Origin: Helicobacter rappini
GTDB taxonomy: Bacteria > Campylobacterota > Campylobacteria > Campylobacterales > Helicobacteraceae
Direction of reading: 5' to 3'
Length of the DNA: 45,846 nucleotides
NCBI RefSeq assembly: GCF_900198625.1
Contig: NZ_FZPK01000030.1
Span: 1-45,846 of the forward strand
The notes beneath the pieces are model-generated. The model made no database searches. It was not told where the DNA came from and worked only from the letters and a program-made list of their open reading frames with translations. A program made the position numbers and the translations under genes. Positions 35,209 through 44,492 of this stretch are shown in pieces; position 1 is the stretch's first letter, and the number at the start of each line of letters is the position of its first letter.

Positions 35209-35720
35209 TGATTATTACAGAGATTTTAGGGAATCTAAGAGATATTAAAGAGACTGATATACACATAGATTCTATAAATATTGAGTGGTTTAACACAAGA
35301 AAAAGAATCGCAAGATATACTTCACAAAGTGGAATTGATATTGCCTTAAAGTTTGAGAAGCCCCTAACTATCGGGCTAAATCATGGCGATATTGTATTTA
35401 GAGATGAAAGAAGCATAATCGCAATATCCATTCTGCCAACGCATATCCTAAATATATACGCAAAAACAGAGCTAGATATAGCAAGGCTTTGCTATGAGAT
35501 AGGTAACTATCATTTGCCTTTATTCCTTGGAGAGAATGCGTTTCATTTTCGCACACCTTTTGAGTTACCATTGCAAAGAGTGCTTGATAGATATAACATA
35601 TTCTACAAGGAAGAAGAGGGTATATTAGATTCTAAAGATAGACTACAAGCAAGTCTTATAATCCCAGAGCCAAGTCTTAAAATTGCAAATGATTTTAAAG
35701 TGATAGTGAATAGTAAATAG
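35208..35720 (+). CDS. ureE: Urease accessory protein UreE
   Basis: Nickel metallochaperone that hands nickel to the UreG/F/H complex. I start at the GTG at 35208, which overlaps the ureI TAG and follows TTGGAG, giving 170 aa beginning VIITEILGNLRDI, as in H. pylori UreE. The peptide-binding N-domain has WFNTRKRIARY and the C-domain has CYEIGNYHLPLFLGE with the dimer-interface nickel His. The C-terminal His of H. pylori UreE is not evident (IIPEPSLKIANDFK), so metal coordination may differ. Confidence 0.92.
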   Translation: MIITEILGNLRDIKETDIHIDSINIEWFNTRKRIARYTSQSGIDIALKFEKPLTIGLNHGDIVFRDERSIIAISILPTHILNIYAKTELDIARLCYEIGNYHLPLFLGENAFHFRTPFELPLQRVLDRYNIFYKEEEGILDSKDRLQASLIIPEPSLKIANDFKVIVNSK

Positions 35721-35726
35721 GCTATT

Positions 35727-35780
35727 GTTTAGAATCTTTTAAGCAAAATTAAGCATAAGATTTTATAAAAGATTCTAAAC
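35727..35780 (+). promoter_or_regulatory. Long hairpin between ureE and ureF
   Basis: Perfect 15-base arms GTTTAGAATCTTTTA (35727-35741) and TAAAAGATTCTAAAC (35766-35780) with a 24-base loop. No T-run follows, so it is more likely an mRNA processing or stability element dividing ureIE from ureFGH than a terminator. Confidence 0.5.
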
Positions 35781-35811
35781 AGAATCTAATAAGGTAGAAG
35801 GATATTAAAAC

Positions 35812-36474
35812 ATGGATTTTTTACTTTTACAGATTAATGACTCGGCATTTCCTATCGGTAGTTATACGCAGTCTTTTGGGCTAGAAACCTATGTGCAAAA
35901 AGGCTTAATCACCAATAAAGATGAAGCCTATAATTATTTACACACTCTGCTTTACACACAAATGCTTTATACAGATTTACTCGCTATAAGACTAATCTAT
36001 GAAAGCAAAACTTTAGAATCTATTCTTAATATAGAATCTTTAATGAATGCCTCAATCCCAGCAAGAGAGACAAGGGAAGGTATGCAAAAAATTGGCTTAA
36101 TTTTCATTAAAACTTTAGAATCTATGAAGCTAGATTTACCCCCGTTTTTTAAAGCATATATAAAAGGTTCCATATATCCTACACATCAAAGTGCCTATGC
36201 GGTATTTTGTAAAGCAATGGCTATTAGTTGCAAAAAGTCAATACAGCATTACGCCTACGCACAAATCTCAAATACCCTTACAAATTGCGTGAAGCTTATC
36301 CCCTTATCTCAATATGATGGACAGGCGATACTTGCAAGATTACACACAGATTTTAACACTATTTATGAAAAGATTCTAGAATTAAGTGAAGATGAGTTTT
36401 GCAATGCTTTCGTGCATAATGATATGCAGGGCATGCTGCATGAGAGTTTGCACTCAAGACTTTATATGTCGTAA
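35812..36474 (+). CDS. ureF: Urease accessory protein UreF
   Basis: Part of the UreF-UreH-UreG complex that activates apo-urease; UreF gates GTP hydrolysis by UreG. Typical features are LLLQINDSAFPIGSYTQSFGLETYVQKG at the start, ARETREGMQKIG, and THQSAYAVF. All helical, 220 aa, somewhat shorter than H. pylori UreF. AGAAGGA lies before the ATG. Confidence 0.95.
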   Translation: MDFLLLQINDSAFPIGSYTQSFGLETYVQKGLITNKDEAYNYLHTLLYTQMLYTDLLAIRLIYESKTLESILNIESLMNASIPARETREGMQKIGLIFIKTLESMKLDLPPFFKAYIKGSIYPTHQSAYAVFCKAMAISCKKSIQHYAYAQISNTLTNCVKLIPLSQYDGQAILARLHTDFNTIYEKILELSEDEFCNAFVHNDMQGMLHESLHSRLYMS

Positions 36475-36492
36475 TTTATAAAAAGGATAAAT

Positions 36493-37098
36493 ATGGTAAA
36501 GATTGGAATCTGTGGTCCGGTAGGCAGTGGTAAAACCGCGTTAATCGAGAGTCTTACAAGGCTTATGAGTAAGGATTATTCACTTGCGGTTATAACAAAT
36601 GATATTTACACAAAAGAAGACGCAAACTTCATGTGTAAAAACTCTGTCCTGCCAGAAGAAAGAATAATCGGCGTAGAGACAGGCGGTTGTCCCCATACTG
36701 CAATTAGAGAAGATGCGTCTATGAATCTTTGTGCAGTAGATGAGATGGAATCTAGATTTAAGGATTTAGAGATTCTATTTATTGAGAGTGGCGGGGATAA
36801 TCTATCGGCTACTTTTAGCCCAGAACTTGCTGATTTTACTATCTTTGTGATTGATGTATCAGGTGGGGATAAAATACCAAGAAAGGGTGGTCCGGGCATT
36901 ACAAGGTCTGATTTACTCATTATAAATAAGATTGATTTAGCAGAATATGTTGGGGCAGATCTTAGTGTAATGGATAGAGATTCTAAAAAAATGCGAGGGG
37001 ATAAGCCCTTTATCTTTACAAATATTAAAGCTAAAGTTGGATTAGATGAGGTGATAAAGTGGATTAAAAAATACGCACTTTTAGAGGATTTAGCGTGA
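36493..37098 (+). CDS. ureG: Urease accessory GTPase UreG
   Basis: SIMIBI-class GTPase that dimerises with nickel and delivers it to urease. P-loop GPVGSGKT (8-15), metal-binding CPH in [12 protein letters not shown] (~66-68), [19 protein letters not shown], and G4 motif NKID. 201 aa, full length. Its TGA overlaps the GTG start of ureH. Confidence 0.97.
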   Translation: MVKIGICGPVGSGKTALIESLTRLMSKDYSLAVITNDIYTKEDANFMCKNSVLPEERIIGVETGGCPHTAIREDASMNLCAVDEMESRFKDLEILFIESGGDNLSATFSPELADFTIFVIDVSGGDKIPRKGGPGITRSDLLIINKIDLAEYVGADLSVMDRDSKKMRGDKPFIFTNIKAKVGLDEVIKWIKKYALLEDLA

Positions 37099-37853
37099 GT
37101 AGCTACGCACAGACAAGCAAACTTTACTGCCATGTAAAAAAGGGGGCAAGTGGAAAAACAATTATAGAATCTATGTTTTTCACACCGCCCTTAAAGATTA
37201 TCGCCCCATTCTATGAAAATGATATAGCAAATATCATGCTTTTAAATGTATCCGCAGGGCTTATGGCAGGAGACATGCAAACTATAAATTTTGACATTGA
37301 CACACAAGCAAGAGTGAAAATCACCTCACAAAGCTATGAGAAAATCCACAACACGCAAGATAGCCTTGCTATGCGTAATACGACGCTAAATCTTGCCAAT
37401 GATGCTTTGCTCGTATATACGCCACTTCCTTGCATTCCCTTTGCAAACTCAAGTTTTAAAAACACGACGACAATACATTTACAAGAAGATTCCAAGCTAT
37501 ATTATGGCGAGATTTTTTGTGCGGGACGCATAGCAAGAGATGAAATATTTGCTTTCAAGCACTTTCATCAAAGGCTTTTTATCTATCAAAATAACGCATT
37601 GATATTTTATGATAATATGAACCTAAAACCAGATTCTATAAATCTTAGAAGTATTTGTGCTTTTCATACTTTTACGCATTACTTGCATTTTGTAATCTAT
37701 GATAAGAATGCAAATATAGAGAAACTACAAAGCATTATAGAAGATTCTAAAACTTACACTGCCCTAAGCTTACATAACGATATGATTATCATAAAAGCCC
37801 TTGCAAATGAGAGTGAAGATTTGCTAGAGCTGCAAAAGAAACTTTATGAATGA
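37095..37853 (+). CDS. ureH: Urease accessory protein UreH (UreD family)
   Basis: Scaffold that binds urease and passes nickel through a tunnel from UreG/UreF. 252 aa with the family pattern [31 protein letters not shown] and [14 protein letters not shown]. The GTG start overlaps ureG (GTGA), so it is translationally coupled. Last gene of the urease cluster. Confidence 0.95.
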   Translation: MSSYAQTSKLYCHVKKGASGKTIIESMFFTPPLKIIAPFYENDIANIMLLNVSAGLMAGDMQTINFDIDTQARVKITSQSYEKIHNTQDSLAMRNTTLNLANDALLVYTPLPCIPFANSSFKNTTTIHLQEDSKLYYGEIFCAGRIARDEIFAFKHFHQRLFIYQNNALIFYDNMNLKPDSINLRSICAFHTFTHYLHFVIYDKNANIEKLQSIIEDSKTYTALSLHNDMIIIKALANESEDLLELQKKLYE

Positions 37854-38556
37854 ATGCCTAAACCTATTCCCAAGTTGCACACATATTGCCAATATTTTCA
37901 CCCTTTCAATTATATTCAAGTAACAACTTAAAACATAAGCTTTTTGTGTGATTTTTGTATGGTGTTTGTATATTACATTTTCACTTTATAAATACTAAAA
38001 ACCTAAAATATAAAAAACATATAATTAAATATTAAAACTATCTATAAACATAATCAACAAACACATAAAAATATTCGAAAATACGCTTAAAATGCAAAAA
38101 AATAATTAACAAATGGGTGCTCACTTTAAAAGTTAGTGTTTTTCATAATGATTGCATTGCTACTTAATACCTTGTCCAGTCTTAGGCTTTATTATTGTTT
38201 GGTGTTAGATTATTGGTGTTTGATGTTTTTATTCTTAATATTTAATATTAGTGTATAATACACTATCGTCTATCTCTCATCATTTATTGTTTCCTACTAT
38301 ACCGCAAAAATCATAATCTAAATTTGAAAAGTTTAATTTGTTGCTAACATCTAGTAAACCTCATTGCCAACCTGTATTAAATTGTTATGAGTTGGTATTA
38401 TTGTTTTTTTTTAAATTGCTATCACATCGTTAGTTCTATTAAACACATTGTCACTAGTCAACTTGTCTATGCGGAGGGGGATACATAATAGCTTCGATCT
38501 TGTATCATTATAAAATATATTTTTCTTGCAAATAATTTCAAATACCCAAGATCTCA
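37854..38556. other. Gene-free convergent gap after ureH
   Basis: About 700 AT-rich bases between two convergent operons. No ORF with a credible start and length, no tRNA. It contains a near-perfect palindrome TAGTGTATAATACACTA (38249-38265), a T9 run near 38404 and repeated TTGGTGTT words (~38200-38220). It could be a decayed gene or hold small RNAs. Confidence 0.5.
38249..38265. promoter_or_regulatory. 17-bp palindrome TAGTGTATAATACACTA
   Basis: Eight-base arms around a single A, with a TATAAT inside. It may be a promoter overlapped by an operator, but no gene follows on either strand within the gap. Confidence 0.25.
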
Positions 38557-39822
38557 TTATCTCACATCAATAACCCTACTCATCGTGTTGATAATATCAT
38601 ATCCGTCCCATATCAGTGAAAAATCACTACTTTTGCCAATAGGCACAATTCTATCAATCCCCAAAATCCCAAGCGTAGCAATCTCTTCAAGTATCATTTG
38701 AGAATCTACACCAAAATAAGTCAAAGTTTGAAATCGCTTAGAAACAATACGCAAAACTTCTTTTATGTAATCTCCGCTAGATTCTATAAAACTCCCGCAC
38801 GCACAAGTATAGTTTTCCACTCTTTCATCTAGCAATGGCACATAGATTCTACTGATAAGATTGTCGTGTGTAGGCTCTATTTTTACATTATCTATATTTA
38901 GGGCGACATCACATTGTGTTATAAGTTTATCCACCGCTGAAATACTCTCAAGTTTATATCTATCTTTTATATTAAGCCACACATAATGCCAGAATCTATT
39001 CCTTGCTTCATTAGCATAATCCTTATTAAGCCAAAAGATAAGTCTAGGGGAAGAGCAAGCATTTTGGTCATACAAATATGTATCATTATAAAAATGCCCT
39101 GTAAGTGTTTGTAACTCACTCTCATTAAGCTTAAGCAATGCTTTAGAATCTATCACACTTATAGAATATCTATCTGCAAAACATAACTCTACGCAACGAG
39201 GTGCTATGGGGCTTTGCCGTATGTTGTTTATCGTTGTATCCCCGCCCCAAATCACTCTTACATCGGCTAAAGATGATAGTTTATCTGTTATTTCTTTTGA
39301 ATGTGAATATTGTATGATTTTTATATATTGTGTCATCTCATATTGACTTCTTAGATTCTCTAAAAGTCTGCATAAAATCTCTGTTTGTTTGAAAAATTTG
39401 CTAGATACCCGTATCACACTTGCATTACCAGAGAGTAGCCCAGCTACTAAAGAATATGCAAAGTTTATAGGCACATTTGATGGTGCTATATGAAAGCTTA
39501 ATCCCCTACCCACTCTATTACGCAAAGAATCTTTATAATCTTTTTTAAGTTTTTCTATATTTGCCTTGCGGATAAAAAAGCCAAACGAGATGATATCAGC
39601 ATAATTTTTTGCTTCACTATCACTCATTATAAGAAGTGAGAGTTTGTGTAAAAATTCGCACACTCTCTTATCAAAAATTGTTAATACAGGAAGCTTTTTT
39701 AGCTCATCTAATTGCTTATAAAATTCCGCCTCATCTAAGATGGGAAACAAGCATTGCAAAGAAGTGTTAGAATCTAGGCTATTTTTGCTCATAGGTGTCG
39801 CTACATCCTCTAATTTCAGCAT
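38557..39822 (-). CDS. LuxC-like acyl reductase
   Basis: Member of the LuxC family (aldehyde-dehydrogenase fold), which reduces an activated acyl group to an aldehyde with NADPH. ~420 aa. Features are GLSFHIAPSNVPINFAYSLVAGLLSGNASVIR, VIWGGDTTINNIR, the nucleophile Cys in YDQNACSSPRLIFW, and LQTLTYFGVD-type C-terminal sequence. I start at 39822 (MLKLEDV), after GGGAGAA; the frame is open further upstream but only inside luxE. No luciferase genes are nearby. The LuxE-like partner precedes it with a 44-base overlap. The pair resembles RfbN-type reductases of O-antigen loci. Confidence 0.85.
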   Translation of the reverse strand: MLKLEDVATPMSKNSLDSNTSLQCLFPILDEAEFYKQLDELKKLPVLTIFDKRVCEFLHKLSLLIMSDSEAKNYADIISFGFFIRKANIEKLKKDYKDSLRNRVGRGLSFHIAPSNVPINFAYSLVAGLLSGNASVIRVSSKFFKQTEILCRLLENLRSQYEMTQYIKIIQYSHSKEITDKLSSLADVRVIWGGDTTINNIRQSPIAPRCVELCFADRYSISVIDSKALLKLNESELQTLTGHFYNDTYLYDQNACSSPRLIFWLNKDYANEARNRFWHYVWLNIKDRYKLESISAVDKLITQCDVALNIDNVKIEPTHDNLISRIYVPLLDERVENYTCACGSFIESSGDYIKEVLRIVSKRFQTLTYFGVDSQMILEEIATLGILGIDRIVPIGKSSDFSLIWDGYDIINTMSRVIDVR

Positions 39823-40996
39823 TTTGTATTCTCCCATTGATTGAAAAATATTTACCCTTTCTGCCGCAAGGGCAGTCATCTTCACCAAGTATTACTCCCA
39901 CATCTTCGCTTAAAATAATATGCCCCGGATATGAATGCGGCAAAAGAGATACAAGCTCTAAAATCCCCTCTTCGCCCATATCTGCTATGCTAAAATCTCT
40001 AGCTCTTCTTACAATAATATCTGCAAAAATAGGCGTGTGTAAAACTCCGCACTCACATTCCATATAAATAGAGCCGGTTTGCTCTACCATACCATAATAG
40101 TTGTGTATCTTTCTCACACCGCACACACTTTCTAGCTCACTTTTAAAACGCTCTTTTGACACTGCTTGAGAAATAAGCTTTTTCCAACCACCGCCGTGAA
40201 TAAGAATAGAATCTTTTAAATCTAAAAAGAGATTTAACCTTTTTAGCTCATTATAAAAATGCTGCCACACAATAAATGTAAAGCCAAATAATAGAATCTT
40301 TTTGCCCTTATGTTTCTCTATAAAATCCCTTATCAAAGCAACATTAAGATTCATATCCTTATCAAGTGCATAGATTTTTTCCCTAGCAAACATAGAAAAT
40401 CCAAGCACCCCAGCACCCCTAGCAGAAAACATAGCTCTATTTTGCAACAAGTGAGAGCTATCAATAATAATCATAGGCATTCGGTTATTGCCTATAAAGC
40501 TTTGCATAATCTTTGATAGCGCTTTTGTTTGATTAAGTGAAGTTTGCTTGTCTAAAAATATTTGTGATACGCTCTGCCCACTTGTGCCAGAAGAAGTCAT
40601 TGTTTTTATGATTTCACTTTTCTCTATACTTTTTAATGTGTAATACTTGAATAGTCGCACGGGCAAAAACGGTGCATTATAATAAGAATCTAGATTCTGC
40701 GTTGTCTTTTTGGCACTTTCAAGGGAGTTTGCTTCTTGCGCTTTGGAGTTTGTAGATTCTAGCACCTTATCATTTTGCACCCCTACGCCCCGCACCCACC
40801 TATTTGGATTAGAATCTAGACTTATACCCCCAACACCAAGTGCGTCTAATATTCTTTTATACTCATTGCAATGTTTGTAGTGAAACTTGCAAAGCTCTCT
40901 TATATTTTGTGTTAATAAACTCTCTTTCTCTTCTTTGCAAAGGCTATAAGGATCTAGCTTAAAAATGCTTTCATAATCAATAACACTATTTTCCAT
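39779..40996 (-). CDS. LuxE-like acyl-protein synthetase with repeat-derived insert
   Basis: ANL-superfamily LuxE homologue that activates a fatty or hydroxy acid and passes it to the LuxC partner. Visible are LPVRLFKYYTLKS, the nucleotide-loop TMTSSGTSGQSVSQ, ILLFGFTFIVWQHF, NYYGMVEQTGSIYMEC, HSYPGHIILSEDVGVI and a CPCGRKG cluster near the end. Residues ~59-103, with the tract NRWVRGVGVQNDKV, have no place in LuxE and are partly encoded by a repeat also found at 17735-17792. The ATG at 40996 lies inside the end of the ligase gene; a GTG two codons earlier is possible. Confidence 0.82.
   Translation of the reverse strand: MENSVIDYESIFKLDPYSLCKEEKESLLTQNIRELCKFHYKHCNEYKRILDALGVGGISLDSNPNRWVRGVGVQNDKVLESTNSKAQEANSLESAKKTTQNLDSYYNAPFLPVRLFKYYTLKSIEKSEIIKTMTSSGTSGQSVSQIFLDKQTSLNQTKALSKIMQSFIGNNRMPMIIIDSSHLLQNRAMFSARGAGVLGFSMFAREKIYALDKDMNLNVALIRDFIEKHKGKKILLFGFTFIVWQHFYNELKRLNLFLDLKDSILIHGGGWKKLISQAVSKERFKSELESVCGVRKIHNYYGMVEQTGSIYMECECGVLHTPIFADIIVRRARDFSIADMGEEGILELVSLLPHSYPGHIILSEDVGVILGEDDCPCGRKGKYFSINGRIQNAEIRGCSDTYEQK
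40776..40825. repeat. Dispersed repeat in frame within the LuxE-like gene
   Basis: Partner of the intergenic element 17735-17792: shared TGCACCC, CGCACCCACC and TCTAGACTTAT blocks in the same order. On the coding strand it supplies SLDSNPNRWVRGVGVQ-like residues without breaking the frame. Confidence 0.6.
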
Positions 40997-42458
40997 CGCC
41001 ACACTCTTTTTTCACAATGTCATCTAGCACAGAGTAGAGTATCTTGCCAGAACTACTTCTTGGCAAAGATTCTATGTATTTAACCTTTAGTGCTGTGGGG
41101 GCTATTTTTAGCCTATCACAAAGTAGCTTTTTAACTTCTTTGTGCTTGTCTTGCGTGATAAAAATATACAGCATATCATCTACTCCGCTAGATTTTGCCT
41201 CTAGCCCTTGAAACTCACTCTCTATAATAGAATCTATATCATCAAGGTTTATCCTTCTGCCAAACATTTTTATAAAGCGATTCTTTCTCCCCACTATGTA
41301 GTAGTAGCCTTCACTATCTCTTTGTGCTATATCGCCTGTGTGTAGCACACCACCAAACTCATCTTTTTTAGCTAAACTGAAACGATTTTCACTATAACCT
41401 AAAGCTACATTTTTCCCCTTATAGATAAGCTCTCCTTGCGTATAGTCTTGCTCTATACGATTGCCTTTAGAATCTAGCAAATAAAACTCGCCATTAGGGA
41501 TAGCTACACCTATGCTACCACATTTTTCTATTGACTTTTCACTTGGAAGATAGCTCATTCTAGCAGTAGCTTCTGTTTGTCCATACATTACAATAAATGC
41601 TTTATTGCTAGATTTAGCAAATGCAGCAAATTCTTTATGCAACTCAATTGAGAGCTTCCCACCTGCTTGTGTCATAGTTTTTAGATAAGGTAAAGACATA
41701 TTAAAAAACTTTAGCTTTTTTAGCATTTCGTAAGTGTATGGCACACCAGAGATTGAGCTAGCCCTTTGTGTTGCGATAAATTCCCAAAGCTGCTTTTGCA
41801 TAAGTGATTTATCGCTTAATAGAACCATCGCCCCGCTATACAAATGCGTATTAATCACTGATAAGCCAAATGTATAATGCAAAGGCAGGATTAAAATCGC
41901 CCTTTGTGTTTTGTCTATATGCAAATATTGAATAATAGATTCTGTATTGCTTTGTAAGTTTTCATAGCTTTGTCGCACCATTTTAGAGCTACCTGTAGAA
42001 CCCGATGTGCTAAGTAGTAGGGCTAATTCACTATATAAGCCTACATTTTGTGGAATCTGCCCTAAAGATTGTAAAAGTGTAGGGGATTGCAAAAGTGTGT
42101 AGGAATATTGTCCTAACACTTCTTTAAAACCACTGCGTATAAACCTATCCTTTAGCCTATCAGGTAGCCACAAAAACTCTGGGCTATAATCAAGCAAAAG
42201 CTTATCTAGCGTATTAGAATCTAAATTGCAATCTACCATTAAAGGCACAATATGAGATTCAATCATACAAGCATAGCCGACTAAAGCTCCCATAGAGTTT
42301 TCACACAGATTCACGCATAATGCTTTGCTAGATTCTATCCTATCTAGCACATTGCTTAAGCTCAAAGCAAACTCTGCTAACTCATTATAAGTAACAGCAT
42401 TGCCCACATCATCAAGCACAGCGACCCTATCGCCAAATCTTGCAAAGTCAAAAAACAT
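40986..42458 (-). CDS. AMP-forming acyl ligase (acyl-ACP synthetase-like)
   Basis: 490-aa adenylate-forming enzyme with the full set of ANL motifs: LLLSTSGSTGSSKMV (ATP loop, ~150), FIVMYGQTEATARMSY, HTGDIAQRDSEGYYYIVGRKNRFIKMFG, and LPRSSSGKILYSVL, which carries the catalytic lysine. It would activate a carboxylic acid and load it onto the adjacent carrier protein; the acid is unknown. It lies 8 bases after the ACP gene. Similar ligase-ACP pairs (RfbL/RfbK) act in Vibrio cholerae O1 antigen synthesis of a tetronate side group. Confidence 0.85.
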   Translation of the reverse strand: MFFDFARFGDRVAVLDDVGNAVTYNELAEFALSLSNVLDRIESSKALCVNLCENSMGALVGYACMIESHIVPLMVDCNLDSNTLDKLLLDYSPEFLWLPDRLKDRFIRSGFKEVLGQYSYTLLQSPTLLQSLGQIPQNVGLYSELALLLSTSGSTGSSKMVRQSYENLQSNTESIIQYLHIDKTQRAILILPLHYTFGLSVINTHLYSGAMVLLSDKSLMQKQLWEFIATQRASSISGVPYTYEMLKKLKFFNMSLPYLKTMTQAGGKLSIELHKEFAAFAKSSNKAFIVMYGQTEATARMSYLPSEKSIEKCGSIGVAIPNGEFYLLDSKGNRIEQDYTQGELIYKGKNVALGYSENRFSLAKKDEFGGVLHTGDIAQRDSEGYYYIVGRKNRFIKMFGRRINLDDIDSIIESEFQGLEAKSSGVDDMLYIFITQDKHKEVKKLLCDRLKIAPTALKVKYIESLPRSSSGKILYSVLDDIVKKECGDGK

Positions 42459-42466
42459 TTTAGGAC

Positions 42467-42697
42467 TTACTTAAGATTGATACCATATTTTTTAAGAATC
42501 TCTATGCCTTTTTCAAATGAGCTAAAATCAATAATATCATCAGTTTCTAGCTCAATATTAAAAGCCTCTTCAAGTGCCGCCATAAGAGCCATATGTCCTA
42601 CGCTATCCCACGCTGGAATAGCTTGATATGATAGCCCTTCTACTTCATCTTCACCTATATTTAAACTTTCCATAAAGCACGATTTGTATGTTTGCAT
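42467..42697 (-). CDS. Acyl carrier protein
   Basis: 76-aa dedicated carrier protein. The phosphopantetheine-attachment serine is in AWDSVGHMALMAAL, followed by an acidic helix II/III pattern (ELETDDIIDFSSFEKGIEIL). AAGGAGG precedes the ATG. It is not the housekeeping AcpP (no fatty-acid genes nearby); it stands between transketolase and ligase genes and probably carries the pathway's acyl intermediate. Confidence 0.9.
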   Translation of the reverse strand: MQTYKSCFMESLNIGEDEVEGLSYQAIPAWDSVGHMALMAALEEAFNIELETDDIIDFSSFEKGIEILKKYGINLK

Positions 42698-42711
42698 TTA
42701 AGCCTCCTTAA

Positions 42712-43680
42712 TTAATTAAAATGAGATTGTATTGTTTGTGCTATTTGTGTAGCACAAAGTCCGTATTTTTCTAGCTGATAAGAATAATCAGCGGTATGCC
42801 CATAAGAATCTGGCAAACCAATGATTATTTGCCTAGTATCACAGCCTATTCTTGCTTTAAATTCTGCTATTGCACCTCCTAGCCCACCTATTATGCTATG
42901 CTCTTCTATTGTTGCTATAAGTTTATGCGACTTGCACGCATTAAGCACAGCCTCTTCATCTAGTGGTTTAATCGTATGTAAATCAATGACAGAGCAGCTT
43001 ATGCTATTTTGCTCTAATATTTCTGCTGCCTTAAGAGAAGTATGCACCATACTACCTGTGGCAATAAGAGCAACATCATCTCCACTTTTTAGCGTAATTG
43101 CCTTACCTATCTCAAAATCAAAGTCTTCTTCATACACAATTGGCACATTAAGGGTATTTGTAAGTCGTATATATGTAGGCGATTGTCTTAAAGCTGCTGC
43201 ATAAAGACATTTTTTTATCATACCACAATCACTAGGGCAGATAATAGTCATATTTGGAATGCTTCTAAGCAACGCTATATCTTCCCACCCATAGTGAGAG
43301 TGTCCAAGCTCACCCATACCCACACCACAACCAAGCCCAACAAGCTTTACATTAAGATTCATATAGCCTAGATTCATACGGATAAAGTCAAAACATCTTC
43401 CTGTTATAAATGGTGCAAATGAAGAGGCAAAAGGGATTAATCCCTCTTTTGCTAATCCTGCAGATACAGAAATAAGACTTTGTTCAGCTATACCTGTATT
43501 AATAAAGCGATGTGGCATACTCTCACGCATTCTACCCAAGCCTGATGAGCCTCCTAAATCCGCTGATAAAGCAAACACATTATCATTCTTAGCAATAAGC
43601 TCCATTAAAAGCATTCCATAGGCTGCCCTTGTGCCGATTTTACTTAGCATTTTTGCTTCTTTGCTTGTAAATGCACTCAT
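42712..43680 (-). CDS. Transketolase, C-terminal subunit
   Basis: 322-aa pyrimidine-binding and C-terminal part of a split transketolase (GTRAAYGMLLMELI, RFINTGIAEQSLISVSAGLA, and the thiamine-activating Glu within GIAEQ). With its partner it would move a two-carbon ketol unit between sugars or onto an aldehyde. It starts in an ATGA overlap with the N-subunit gene and has TTGGAGGT upstream. Split pairs of this kind occur in specialised pathways, in addition to the housekeeping tkt. Confidence 0.9.
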   Translation of the reverse strand: MSAFTSKEAKMLSKIGTRAAYGMLLMELIAKNDNVFALSADLGGSSGLGRMRESMPHRFINTGIAEQSLISVSAGLAKEGLIPFASSFAPFITGRCFDFIRMNLGYMNLNVKLVGLGCGVGMGELGHSHYGWEDIALLRSIPNMTIICPSDCGMIKKCLYAAALRQSPTYIRLTNTLNVPIVYEEDFDFEIGKAITLKSGDDVALIATGSMVHTSLKAAEILEQNSISCSVIDLHTIKPLDEEAVLNACKSHKLIATIEEHSIIGGLGGAIAEFKARIGCDTRQIIIGLPDSYGHTADYSYQLEKYGLCATQIAQTIQSHFN

Positions 43681-44492
43681 TTTTGCACCTCCAATTCTTG
43701 CAAGGCGAGTTCAAAAAATTGTTTTGTAAGTCTATTATGATGCCATTCTGGCTTATTCTCCATAAATGAAATGCCATTGCCTTTGATAGATTCTGAAATA
43801 ATAATGCGTGGCATATTTTGTGGATTCTTCTTTGCTAAAGCCTTATCAATTTGCTCTATGTTATGTCCGTTTATCTGCTCCACATAAAAGCCAAAACTCT
43901 CCCATTTTTTAGCTATATCCCCCATATCTAGCACAGAATGCGAGAAACCATCACTTTGACAACTATTCTTATCTAAAATAATGGTTAAATTATCTAGCTT
44001 ATTATGTGCTGCAAACATCGCTACTTCCCACACACTCCCCTCATTACTCTCGCCATCGCCAATAAGTGTATAGATATGAAAGTCTTGCTGCTTTATCTTT
44101 GCTGCTTTTGCTATGCCAACAGCTAAACCCACACCCTGCCCCAAACTCCCCGTTGAAGCCTCTATGCCAAAATTCATATTCATTACAGGATGCACGCAAA
44201 AAGCACTATCATTACTCATAAAGCTATCCATTTCACTCTGCTTTACTATGCCACATTCCACAAGCACAGCATAGAGCGCTACCGCACAATGCCCCTTGCT
44301 TAATATGAATCTATCTCTTAATTCCCAAGTTGGATTTTTAAAATCATATTTCAAATGTTTCAAATAAAGCACACTAAGAACATCAATAATAGACATCGCC
44401 CCGCCTAAATGCACACTCTTTTGACAATCATAAGCAATTTGCAAAATGCGTTTTTTGCTGTTTAAGATTCTACTTTTTAAATCTTCTTTCAT
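43677..44492 (-). CDS. Transketolase, N-terminal subunit
   Basis: 271-aa thiamine-diphosphate-binding half. The GDG-Nx motif reads GDGESNEGSVWEVAMFAAHNKLDN, and the conserved VHLGGAMSIIDVLSVLY and SKGHCAVALYAVL segments are present. The start is the ATG at 44492, overlapping the SDR stop (TGATG), with GGAGGTAAGG upstream. Partner of the C-terminal subunit that follows with ATGA overlap. Confidence 0.9.
   Translation of the reverse strand: MKEDLKSRILNSKKRILQIAYDCQKSVHLGGAMSIIDVLSVLYLKHLKYDFKNPTWELRDRFILSKGHCAVALYAVLVECGIVKQSEMDSFMSNDSAFCVHPVMNMNFGIEASTGSLGQGVGLAVGIAKAAKIKQQDFHIYTLIGDGESNEGSVWEVAMFAAHNKLDNLTIILDKNSCQSDGFSHSVLDMGDIAKKWESFGFYVEQINGHNIEQIDKALAKKNPQNMPRIIISESIKGNGISFMENKPEWHHNRLTKQFFELALQELEVQK

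Noticed and set aside
38557-42697. Bioluminescence (lux) operon
   Set aside because: LuxC- and LuxE-like genes are present, but luxA, luxB and luxD are not, and the neighbours (ACP, AMP-ligase, split transketolase) point to a biosynthetic route instead.
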